Of a DNA stretch of 64,000 nt, positions 25,901-37,900 are shown piece after piece. This DNA is from Pisaster brevispinus. Its lineage: Eukaryota > Echinodermata > Asteroidea > Forcipulatida > Asteriidae. The translations under genes and the position numbers were made by a program. A model generated the notes under the pieces. That model did not search any database and was not told where the DNA came from. It saw nothing but the letters and a program-made list of their open reading frames with translations. The DNA lies in contig JAMKCF010000009.1 of NCBI GenBank assembly GCA_023634235.1, forward strand, positions 3,658,001 to 3,722,000, written 5' to 3'. Positions within the stretch are counted from its first letter, which is position 1, and each line of letters begins with the position of its first letter.

Positions 25901-28900
25901 AATGGTCAGACAGTGGGACTGTTAATGACAATACAAGTATACTTGAATAAATTACCTAATGATTTATTTATTTATTTATTTCGTTTTATTTTGCCAGGGT
26001 GGCCCCCATGCAGTCCTCATGGGAGAAACAAAATGTGGAACTTGTGTATGTGGAGGTGTGACCACCTGCCTCCTTCTACACATGAGACTATGGCCACTAT
26101 CTGTACTACTATTCAATCCAACACTGCTTTCACCAGCCTTAGGCCAAATGTCAAAAGGAAAATTTATGCTGTTTATGAGAAGAGTTAGCATTTCCAAACA
26201 AACAGAAGTTGTTGATATATGGCGTGCATTCAAAGAAAACCACCTGTGTTTTTACTTATTCAAAGGGCCGTTTGCAGCAAGACACGGTAGGCCTACCCTT
26301 CATGGCAGTGCTTACTTTGAGATACTTCGCTTATGGCTTATATAGAATCACAAGCTTTACGGGGCTTCATAAGCGCAGCAGCATTCTCCCTTAACAGTGG
26401 TCCGCTGGCAAAATGTTTGTTAGAAACACCCAAAGACTAGTCCAAACTCACTCCAAGTGGTCTGGCTGGCTAGTTCAGTGTTGCAAAGCTTCCCTATTTC
26501 ACTTGAAAGATGGACTTGTGAAAAAGGTGATGGACTAGTGAAAAAACGACAAGCTAACTAACTGGTCCTGCTGGCCAGTCACTAAAAAAGTGGCAAACCC
26601 TAGGTGCAGAGTTCTGTGGTTTACAGTGCCATGAAGTTGGGCTCTATTGTTGATTTTGGTAAAAGGGTAACTACTGTTAATATTCCATAGAGATTGTGTT
26701 GTTTCAGTGCCCAGCGTGTCCTTTGCCGAGGGAAAATGGTGGGGAAGTTACCCACAACAACATCCTTGCGTAGAGGGTCACGGCAGGATATTTTCACTTG
26801 CAACTTATATTTTTTCCCCTCTAAATAACCATTGGTGAAGGTTATCATGACGTATCATCTTAACGCTAAAAATGTGTATTCTTAGTAACGTCACAGAGGG
26901 GTTGACGTAGTGCCAACGCAATCTTGAGGAAGCATTTGTTACTTCTAATTGCTTGTTAAAGGTGGATTTCATGCAGGCAGGATCTTCCAATAAACTGGAA
27001 AGCTCAACTCTCAAGTGTCCATTATGGGAAGTGTTTTATTCTCGGATGGCACTATGGGGGTAGATAGAAGGAAAAACTCTGTGTGTAGTCAGCGTATTGT
27101 GTGGGATTTCAGTTCATTTCTCTGGAAGTCGTAGATTGGTTTGGTTGCCTTTACGAGTTTGTCCTCTCAAGATGACGGGATCCCAAAATGCTGCACTGAC
27201 AGTGGCAACTGATTGTCTTTGTTACCACATTGTTGATCATCAACCTAACCACCAAGTAAGAAGGCGGTACATGTATAAGCTCATTCTCTTTAGGTTCTGG
27301 AGATATTTTGTTTCAGAGTCTACAGTGTATACTGGTGATTCAGAACTAACTTCACAAGTTTTACTTTTGTTTTCTCGTTGCTAGTTTTTATTACTTATTT
27401 ATTTATTTATTTTACTTTTCAACAAAGTTTGATTTTTAGGTTGTAGATGGTGTAAAAAGCAATCATCTGGTTATCAATTCCATTTTGCCTGTATATTTAT
27501 GGAGACTTGCGTACCATTATCATATATATTTATGTGAGATTTTGAACAAACTAAATATTTTGCAATTGTTGTTTCTTCTTATGCAGGCGAGTTCATGGAG
27601 AAAAATTCGCAACATGGTGCACTGGTCTCCTTTTGTTCAGTCTTTCAAGAAGAAGTATCCTTGGGTGCAGCTTGCCGGCCATCAAGGTAATGTTTTTAAG
27701 CTTAATTTGGGGTGGAACCAAGAACAATTGACTAGAATGGGATCTGAACCTGCGAACTCAGGATTAATGTGCCAGCGCTCTACCAAATGAGCTACCTAGC
27801 CCTGTATGTTGGCGGTCTCTCTATTTTGTTGATATCTTTGTACAGGGGTTCCAAGCTTCTCATTCCCCAATCTAAGCCAAACCACCATCGGGTGTTTTCT
27901 AGACACCCTGCTACAGTGTATATGTATCCATCAAAATGCAATGCAGTTGAAACGGAAACCCTTCTAAATCTGCAACAGCGCATTTCTGTTGCATTGTGGA
28001 GTGAACTGGTTTACACAAGGGAATTAACATGTTCAGCGTTCTGCCTTAACAATGCCAGTATAATAAACACCTCAGGACCAGTCAAAAGACTCTCCAAGTG
28101 GTTCAACTGGCTGGTTCAGTGTTAAAAAGCATCCTTATTTCATTTGAAATATGGACTAGTGAAAAGACAAGCTAACTAGTCCTGCTGGCCACTCACTGAA
28201 AAAGTTGAGGGCAAATCTTGAAATCACCTGCTATTGTACATGCACCAATATGCAGTAAAGTTTTCTTGGCACTTACGTTGTATGAACATGTTGGGGCTAA
28301 AAAAAACAGCCCTGCTAAATGCAGCACAGTGCAGCAGAGTACATGGGATTTGAGTTGATTGCTGAAGGCAAAAACATATATAAAACCTTTACCATTTGTG
28401 GTGCATTTTGTTGCATTTGGCTGGGAAAGGGTGATATCGGAACCAGACTGATCGGAACAAGGGTGTAAGTAGTTGAAAAGCTTGTAATGCTAGAGTAGAC
28501 CCAAAGAACAACCTTGTAAGAAAGTTGGTTCACCTTAGATTATATCGATTGTCCACACTGGAGGCCTTGCATTCCTTATAAAAATGACAATAAAGCACCT
28601 CTGTACAGGAACAACCTTCAGTTGTATTGTACAGACATGCATGACCTGCTTCAGAAAGATGAGATTAATGCTTGGAAGTACGTGTTCTTCTGTGAGTACG
28701 TGTCGAGCCTAACCAAGTCAAAACACATGGATGCGTGTGAATGCGAGAGGTTCTCAGGCTCTGAGTATCCTTTAAGTGCGGGTTATCATAAGAGAGATCT
28801 TTTCCTGCTGGATCCAGAAATAATAACACCAAGGCAGAAACGGGTCTTTTAATGGAGCATGTCGTGATTGTTACCATTGGTAATTTTATTGGACATGTAC

Positions 28901-31900
28901 TATTAAACATGCAGGCTACTTGATTTGCCAGATTGCACCCGCCCACCCCCTCCACCAATGCGATAATATACATTGACAAAACTTGGTCACTAAACCACTA
29001 TGGTTCTACCGTCTACAATACAAAGTGTAGACAGCAGAATTTGTTCAAACATTGTTTAGAGTTTTTTTTCCAATGTGACCTCGGCAGTTTGTCACGTTCA
29101 TGGCCAGATGCTGTGTGGAATTCAATTGATTTAAGTCTCCTGGACGAGCTCGAAGTTCACATTTTGTGTTTGTTTAGTTTTGTCGCTGGGAAAAGGCTAC
29201 AAATGAGCAGAAGAGGCTTAATTGACGCCCGTGTGCTGTTCATGCTCAGAAAAAGGGTTCATCATTTGTGGGAGTTTATATTTGGATTTGTCGATTTGCC
29301 TAAAGGGGATGCATATTCATTGGAAATTGCCTATGAAGTCAATGCCGTAGCATGTGTATTATTAGGCTTGTGTACAAAAGACGCAAAACTTGTGCAGTGT
29401 GGTCCCACCTCACTGATGCAAGTTCAGTACCCACTAGATGTAAATGTCCGTGGAGGTGTCTACCCGTTGAAACCGAGGAACGTAATCTGAAAGGGTTTGT
29501 GTCGTCATGATCAAAGCAGGTCTGTGGCTTTTCATGTGGCTGAACTCTCACCCAGTTACTGGTCGCACATCTGCGCCTCCCCTCTGTCTCATATCTATGG
29601 AGAGAGTGCGTGTGTGCAGGAACTGCAGTCCATAATTTCCATGTGCAGCCCACAGGCCTGCGTTGATCACGACGGCGGCCCTTTAACAAAAAGGGAACCG
29701 GGTGTTTTGACAGAGCAATGATGTCCTCACTTTTGTTTCATGTACAAAACTAACGGTGGAGATCGTCCAAGTCCAAACAATGGGAGAACAAAGGGGAAGT
29801 CCTCAATCTGAGGGGTTGCCAAACATTTGTACTTGTACATGTGAGGGTTCTGAAGCTAATGTACTGTTCTGATGCTCAATGATTACCCATTTTACAGATT
29901 AGCGTAGGCAGTTTGGCTAGCATGTGGCCTAATTCCTCTACTATCTTCATCTCCTATGTCATTCCACACCAAATTGTTTGGGTTTTTATATAAGATTGAT
30001 ATGTCAGACCCTGTGGTAAACACTTGTTTGGGCCCACTGGCCCCAGTCCTTCTGAATCCTTTGCAACGGGATGTAGAAGGATTTGGGACTGTAATTAAGG
30101 TTTATTTACTGAGTGATATAATTTTTAAAGACTATTTTAAGGCATTGGACTCCCCCAAAATTGTGTTTCTAAATCTTTGATGACCAGTGGAGACTTTGGC
30201 TAAAACACATTGTATCTGGGAGGTTTCTTTTAGGCACATGTGAAGCAAGCTCCGTTCACAACAAGACATTTTTCACAAGGACATCATAGCAATAATTGCA
30301 TCTACATTGCAGGACACCAGAGCCTTGTACAAACATTTATACAATATATATACAATGTACATGTACATCTGCAAATTAGAATTCCTCAACTACCAGACCA
30401 GTAATTTGGTTAACCATGGGAGTCCAGACATGAGTTGTGTTTGATTAGTTTTCCTTTTTTTTTTTCCTCCATCATGGGCCGGCTGTGCACAGTTTGTTTA
30501 TTCAGGGTTTGAAAATTACATTAAAACCTTGTTCATTCGATTTTGCAAGGAATCAATAACTCTACTGGGTACATGATATGTTACCAGTGATGTCAATATG
30601 TAGGTTTCTGAAGGGAAGGAGACGTTTCCAGGGAACCGGTTGTGATGATGCTCTGCTGTAAGGCCGAACAAAAAAAACCTCATGTTTCCAATTACCCCAC
30701 CCAACCTGGAAAATCACACAGACACTGTATCTTTTTGTAGAAAGATTAATAATGAAATCAAAACTTATGGTACGGGCCTTTAGCCTAAGTTTTGTGTACA
30801 TCGTCCTGTATTATTTGAATTGTTTTAAGTAGATCAGCGCTGCAACCATTCAACCAGTGAATGTACACTGCTGATAGGTAGCAGGCCTGGAGTTTCATCT
30901 TCGAGAGGGCAAGGCCATTTTTTCATTTTGCAAAGGGCACTTTCACATGAAAATCTTAAAGTCAATGGGAAACTTTCAAAGAGGCACCAAGACCAGGGCA
31001 ACAGAGGCCATGGCATTCGTGGCCTCCGTGTAGCATCTAGGGCTGAGGTAATGCACTTTTAAATCTGACATCGACACAAGATAACAAATGAGTGCGCAAA
31101 GAAATAATACTTGACCTTCGGCCCACCAAAGTATTTTTTGCAATTTTAATTTTTTTTTTTAGTGTAATAGGAAACACAACTGTATTTTTGTTTGGCCTAA
31201 TACTTAACTAATTCTGTCAATGGTGTTTGAAGCTTTGCATGGTGTGGAGAATAAGAGTAACTATAAATATAAATCAGAGACCAAACCGGCTCTTTTCAGA
31301 GCCAACACTCCCTCACATGGTTGTACCCGCAAGTTTACTATTTATATTTATAGTTACTCTAATTCTGTCAATTTATGTAAGGCTCTGTGTAACGTTTTTA
31401 TTTAAAAAACTTGTTCTTTTATAACCAAAGGTAACTTCAAGGCAGGGGAGTTCGGTACCATCTTGAAGAAGCACACGCAGAAAGAGCAATGGGCCCTGAG
31501 GAAGCTGATGGCCGACATTCTAAGACCGTACATCCCTGAGTACAAAGGGCTCGTCGAGAAGAACGCCGAGAGTATCCTTTTTCAAACATTGCTGCTGCGT
31601 AAAGATTCCTGTAAAGCTCTAAAAAAGCAATCAAGATCTTGTTTATAAAAAAAAAAATTATGTGTGTAGTTTAAGATACATCTTATGTAAGCCCATAGCA
31701 TCAACAAAATATAACTTGTGGAATCTCTTATTACGGATTCAGAATCTGTTACTACGGATCCATTATTATGGATTGTAACAGGTTTTTTTTTAAAGTGAGT
31801 CATGTGGTTTGTATACCCTTTTTCACTGGTTCCCTCGTAGGAAACGAATTGAAGCAATTGATGTCATGTGCACTGCAGATTGTGAATACTCTTTTATTTG

Positions 31901-34900
31901 AACTAAGTTTTGTTTTGGGATCCACACAGCAGGCTTTTCCTTAATCCAAGTTGTTACCTTCAGAATATGTTCAAATGCAAGATCTTCTGGGTGATTTTGA
32001 CAACCCTTCGGTGATGGACTGTAAAATCGGAACCAGGTGAAGTAATTTATTGTACTTGCTTGTTTTAAGGCTAGACAAACTCAACAAAAGTCGACACGAG
32101 AATGGTTTGTCCCCATAAACAGGCTTTAATAATGATAATAACAATAATGATTATAATTTGTTTTTACCCTTACACCAATGTGTATTAAGCACTATTTAGT
32201 CAGAGCTTTCCCGCGTTCTGTGAAGAAGAAAACAAAAAACCAGGCAAGTCACTTGAGTGGGATTCAAACCCATGACCTGGGAAAGTACCGGGAAAGTACT
32301 GAGTGTACAGAGCGTAGTACACATCGGTGTCCGGGTAAAAACAAATTAAATTCTTTATCCCCGATGCAAAGTTAACATCTATCGAATAATATTAATATTA
32401 ATGTGTATTTATTAAAATGCACTCTTTCAAGCCAAACTGGGCCCCTCGTAAACCCTCATAGTATTATCATCTGCCCCTTGGATTTCCTAAACCCATCTGA
32501 ACTCCTTAGGAGTATGCTGCACCGGCAACGGGATGGGCCCACAGGACGGTTATCATTCACAACAATAGTTGCTACCCTCGCAGGTACCTATTTACTCCTG
32601 GGTGATGAGAAGCAATTATGGTAAGGTTTATTGCTCAAGGACTTAAGTGTCATGACCTTATGTACAAACCTTTGTAGGCAAAAAAAAATCCCATTTTTTA
32701 TCTCATGCTTCCATGCACACTTGCATTCATTGAGTTTGGTTGTTGGCTAATTCACAGAAGCTTGCAAGTACGTGCGTATTTTCCCTATAACAAACAATTC
32801 AAAGACAAACAATTTGTAAGGGGTCATTTCAGCACTGCGGAGCATTTATGCAAGCTCATTCATTCCACCGTCTGGCTGTCAAGAAACATGTTTTAAAATG
32901 AAACAAACCCTAGGAAATGTTATTTAACATCTACAAATATATATATTTTTTAAATGTATTTCTTTCTTTTTTTTCATTTTTTGTTCAGTGCTGTCTTGTA
33001 TGATTTGTTCTGTATACGTAATGTGTTAGGCAGCAGCTATAACATCAGGTATCAACGTTTTCATACAAAGGTTTTTTTCAGTACCTTGTTCGTTCCAGTT
33101 GGGCTTCTTTGGTTCATTTTACCCTGGATAATAAAAGCAATACCATGGCTTTTTTCATGTGTTCTGTGCGTGTATATACTCAGTTTGCAGTAACACCATG
33201 TGTATATGTCTACTGTGCTGTGTAGATTTGTTCTTTGAGTACCTGTCTTGCTATTTATTCTACTGCCGCAGAGTAGATTAAGGAATTTGAGAGACTACTT
33301 TGTTCTAAAACGAACTGTCCTACTTATTAAGTACTACCTTGTGGGGAGAATGGGCTGGGACTTCTACTTTCGCTTTGTGGATCAAGGGGACTTATCGTTA
33401 TTAACTTCACTGTCACGGAGTGAGTTCTTAATTGATCTGAACGTTTCGACTAGCCTGCTCTAGCCATCGTCAGGAGACTGTTCTGTATGTGTCTCCGCAG
33501 TGCGCTGCCTGTGTTTGGATGGAAGCAATAAAACAAATGAACTTTCACAAGTGATCGAATATGGGAAGTTGACCATGTTTGTGTAATTGAAAAATATAAG
33601 AAACAAAAATTTCTGATGATGGAAACTGTAGATACAAGGAGATTTGTTTTATAACTGGATTCATTCAGTACACACACACATTGACTGTACATTGTTCATA
33701 ATGTACACATAATGTACAGTATGATCATCCTTTGAAGCATGTATAGATCTAATGAATATTCATACGCTGCACTGTTGCAGTGTGCAAATTATGTATGCCA
33801 TAAATATCATGATCCAAAGAATGACCCGGCCTTTTATTAGGTGTTCTAGTATAAGGTTTTTCTTCTTCTTCTCAGTTAACCTTGTCCACAAACAAACACA
33901 TAGTTGCGAAGCTTGTATCAACTTCAAACTTTTTAATTCGTAGTTAATTTTTGTTTTAACTAATTTTCATTATTCCTTAGTGTATTTTTTGGGTTCCAAG
34001 TATCAATGACACCTTAATAACGTTTCCTATCCTGTGAAAATAGTAATTTAACATTTCAATTAATGTTTTACCGTCGAATCGGCCTAAATTTGGGTAATGT
34101 ATCTGTGCCTTACTTTCCCCATCCTCTTCGTGCCACCTGACACACAATGCTCTTTTCAATTTCTCTCTATCCTTTGCATAGCCCCATGCCGACGTCGAAA
34201 CTCATCTTTAACTTCATCAAAATCAAGATCATAATACCGTAGCAGGTCTTTACCTGAGGGCAGTGCTTTTAATTTTGCAGGACGTAAAGGCTGTGTTTGA
34301 TAAGATCAAACCGTTGTTGACAAACTTGATAGAATCCTCCAGGCTGACACTTCTATGAGAACTTCAGCGATGATGAAGTTACCGTTGAGTGGTCCCAGTC
34401 ATCCAGGCACCAACCGACTTTTAATATCATCGAGCCACTCGGCAAACTAATTTTGAACTTCCAAAATAGATTGCCTAGCGTAGACAGTAACAAGTACCAG
34501 CCAAAATTCCATTTGAAATACATTGTTTGAGTGACTGGTGCCCACTAGAATGTTTTGTTCAAGAGGTGGATAGGGGTATTTCTACAGCCCTGTGTTGCAA
34601 ACATCGTTCTACACCTCGCTTGGAATTTCACAAAGGCCATGACTTTCAATGGTGCTAAGTTTGTAATAAGTTTGAAACTTTCTCATTAGTTTCAGTAGGC
34701 TTGTCGCCATGCAGAGCTCCAGTTTTACGTTTGTTTCTGATGAAGAAAGCCCAAGGAGAAAATGAGTCAACTGATAGATCAATTCCAGCAGTTGTTTACT
34801 TTGGAGATTGTTTTGTAACAGTTACAGTCATCAGGGAATTGTGCTGTGATTATTTGGGCTATAAGAATTGTCTTTCATTCAAGTCCTACGGAGCTTGAGT

Positions 34901-37900
34901 TTAATGTTTGTTTCTGATGAAAATGTCTCGAGGAGAAAACAAGTCAAATTTCCGCAGTTGTTTACTTCGAAGATTGTTTTTTTGACAGTTACAGTCATCT
35001 GGGAATTTTGTTGTGATTACTCTGGCTGTAAGGATTGTCGTATTAGCTCAACCTTGGATGTCTCTGCCCAAGAACCCTGTAGAGTAGGCAAACTTGTTGT
35101 ACAAGTGAGAAACATCTCGTCCCAGGCCCTGCGCTGAAGCCTTTTGTAAAGTAGCCCATCGGGCTACTAGTAAACTGTGCTTTTTTCTTGCCCCTAGGAA
35201 GTTTTAGTAGCCCAGATTTTAAACATGTACGTCCATAATCGTATCTTTCTAATGTATCAATGGTAGCAATCACAACCAGTTTATTGTTCAAAAGAAGTTA
35301 CATTCGTGCACTCAAAGTTAACTTTACACTTAATTTTTTTTGTTAACAACAAGTAGGGTGCAGAGTTTTGAGTAGCCCACAGGGCAAGTTGAGAAGTGGT
35401 GTTTACTAGCCCATACCAGGTTTTACATGCCAATGTATATGTAGGTCGGGTTAGTGTTAAGGGGGGGGGGGGGGCGGGGGTCTGACATCCCTTCAGGTAA
35501 TTGCATACTAACAGTGAAGACATGTAGGGTTGTGAAGATGAGTAATTGTACTCTTGCAAATGTCACTTGCTATCAAGTGTTTTTTTATGTAAATCCTCTC
35601 GCTTTGATGTATTCCTAGTATTATATCCTCGCTGGTGGAGATCAGGGAAGAAGCCCAGACTAGACAGGAGTGCATGTCAACCCAAAATGATGATGATGGT
35701 GATTGCCTGGGAGTGGGAATTATCATGGATGACAATGATGAATGTACACAGCGAGTCATTACAGCGATTAATTTTGTGAATGTCTACACTGGGTGTAGTG
35801 TTCTGTTTTCAATCCTGGAAAGTGTGCTGACATCTACTCCTTTGGCAGGTCAAAATATACACACAGAAAATAGCTGGCAACGATGATCGCGGGTACCCTG
35901 CACCATAGTTCCGATTCTCAATTTGGGTTGGAATCCGTAGAAATGGTTAAGGGATTCGTATGGAGTTTTGAGTTCTCTGTGTTTGGTGACGGCTAACCAA
36001 TGAATTGAGCTTGTCCATGTTTTGTTTGGGAGATTCATATTTTGTTCTTGTAACCCGACATGGAACAGTTTATTTGCACAGCAGAGACTAAATCGATCAT
36101 TATAGACCTAAAGTCTTCACTAAATGAAGCCATACATTGCATGAAAATGGTGTTGTGCTAGTCACCTTGGAAAGTGAACTTGTATTTATCTGAAAAATTG
36201 AAAATTGTGGAGAAAACGTGGTGAAATCTTATTTTGCAAGGGCAGTAAAAGTATCTCAAAGCAAGAAAACACCTTTAACATAAGCTGCGTTTTAAAAAGG
36301 CGGTAGCGCCAAGATGTACCACTACTGAATAAATGAATGCTCAGGGATCGGTATCATCAAGAGATGTTTTTGGTGATCGGACCCCGAATGTATGCGCATG
36401 TATGCAGTACGTGAAACCAATCCCTTTATATACAGTGACAGTATGTGATCAGGTAGTGGGTAGTGCATTTCTCTGACAACAGCGCGTTAACACATTCTGA
36501 TTGGAATTGCTAATGACACGGCCAGCGATCTAATGCAGCAAGGTTATTTGCCCCGTTTGATTTATGCGAACGTTGTCTCGATCACAGTGTCTAATGAATC
36601 ATTGATCACAGTAATTACTGACGGCAAGGACTCAAGTAGGCTTTTCAATCATCTTAACTTGAGTGTATTGTCGCAGGTACCTGCAATTTCCCCTGCTTTA
36701 TCGTTCAATTAGAGAGTGAAAGACTGAGATGAATCCAGTGCATATTAACCGTGTTACCTTTGACATGCAAGCTTATTAGGAGCCACATTGTCTAGGCTTC
36801 CTGTAGACACACTTCCCACACGGCTCCCTGGAAGAGCCATTAAATCTTTCCTTTTTTTCCCCCCTTTTTTCCCCCCGGAGATATGTAATGTATGTTCGGG
36901 CGCCTGTATGTTTCCCTTTTTTCATGTCCATTTGATCACATAAATAATTAAAAAGATAATAACAATATATATATATATAAGTGACACTAAATAATATATC
37001 AATAAGATTAAGACAGGATTGGTGGAGCTGACAAAATAGTCACAGACAGTGTTTATGTTTTGTGTGATCAACCATATACATGAAACAACAAAACTGAGAA
37101 TTTGGGCTTCATCCATTGTGTGAGTCAGGAGAAAATTTATCAGCATGTTAACACATTGTTCTTAATTTTGGTTGTTGCAGGTTTTCTGATACAGTTTTCT
37201 TGAATATGAGTTCATTTTAGAGGGAAATGTTTCACAGAAAAAAATGGCTCTAGTATGAACTTCATTAGCCGCAGTAAGCTTTCAGACTAAAGTTAAACAA
37301 TGTTTTTATCCTTACCAATTCTGTACAGTATCTTTAAATCAAACTTATTGAATACAGAATGCATTCAAAATTTGATATTACAGCCATTTCAGAATGAGAG
37401 CTCATGCATAATTTTCTTCAGTGTGTTATACGCAGTTGCTGTGATCCCCTAAACGAAGAGAAAAAAACAACATCAGTTTCCTGAATGTTCTTGACTTATT
37501 AAGTCAATGCTTTTAGCAATGCAAGGCATAGAGATGATCATCCGACTATTCATGCAAACTGAAGAAAACTACCATTGAAATCCTCCTGAGGATATATTCT
37601 TAGAACATTTAATAAACTCGAGACAGACATCTTCAGACCCGGGGGTATTTTTCGATGAACAAAGCTCTGGAGGTTAAATTTCTGACGTCACTGTCTGGAG
37701 TCTTTTGTTTGGGAACCTCATGCAAGGACAAGTTTATACTGAGGGCGAACGTGTTTGTAGCTGTAGAGGAAAGTTTTGTGGATATCAGAGCAAAATGTTG
37801 TGTCTTTCTTGTGACTTTACACTTTCTGACGGATAATATTGGACTGTTCTTGCCTTTTGGTAGATATGGGTCATGTCGTGTGTCATATTATCTGATAATA

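Noticed and set aside
28933..29490. 185-codon plus-strand ORF in IP3K intron 2
   Set aside because: No recognisable motif or domain, and an intronic position. One ORF of this length is not surprising across six frames of 64 kb. A translated search would be needed to revive it.
31272..31310. Histone gene 3' end belonging to a local histone gene
   Set aside because: The stem-loop is perfect, but no histone coding sequence is found on either strand within several kilobases, so it is treated as an orphan element.
35635..35886. Acidic ORF after a CCTAG acceptor-like site, considered as an alternative IP3K exon
   Set aside because: In the kinase family the sequence runs directly from the exon 4 residues (CKIGTR) to TYLEEE of exon 5, and the phases of exons 4 and 5 already match. 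Inserting this would break the catalytic domain.
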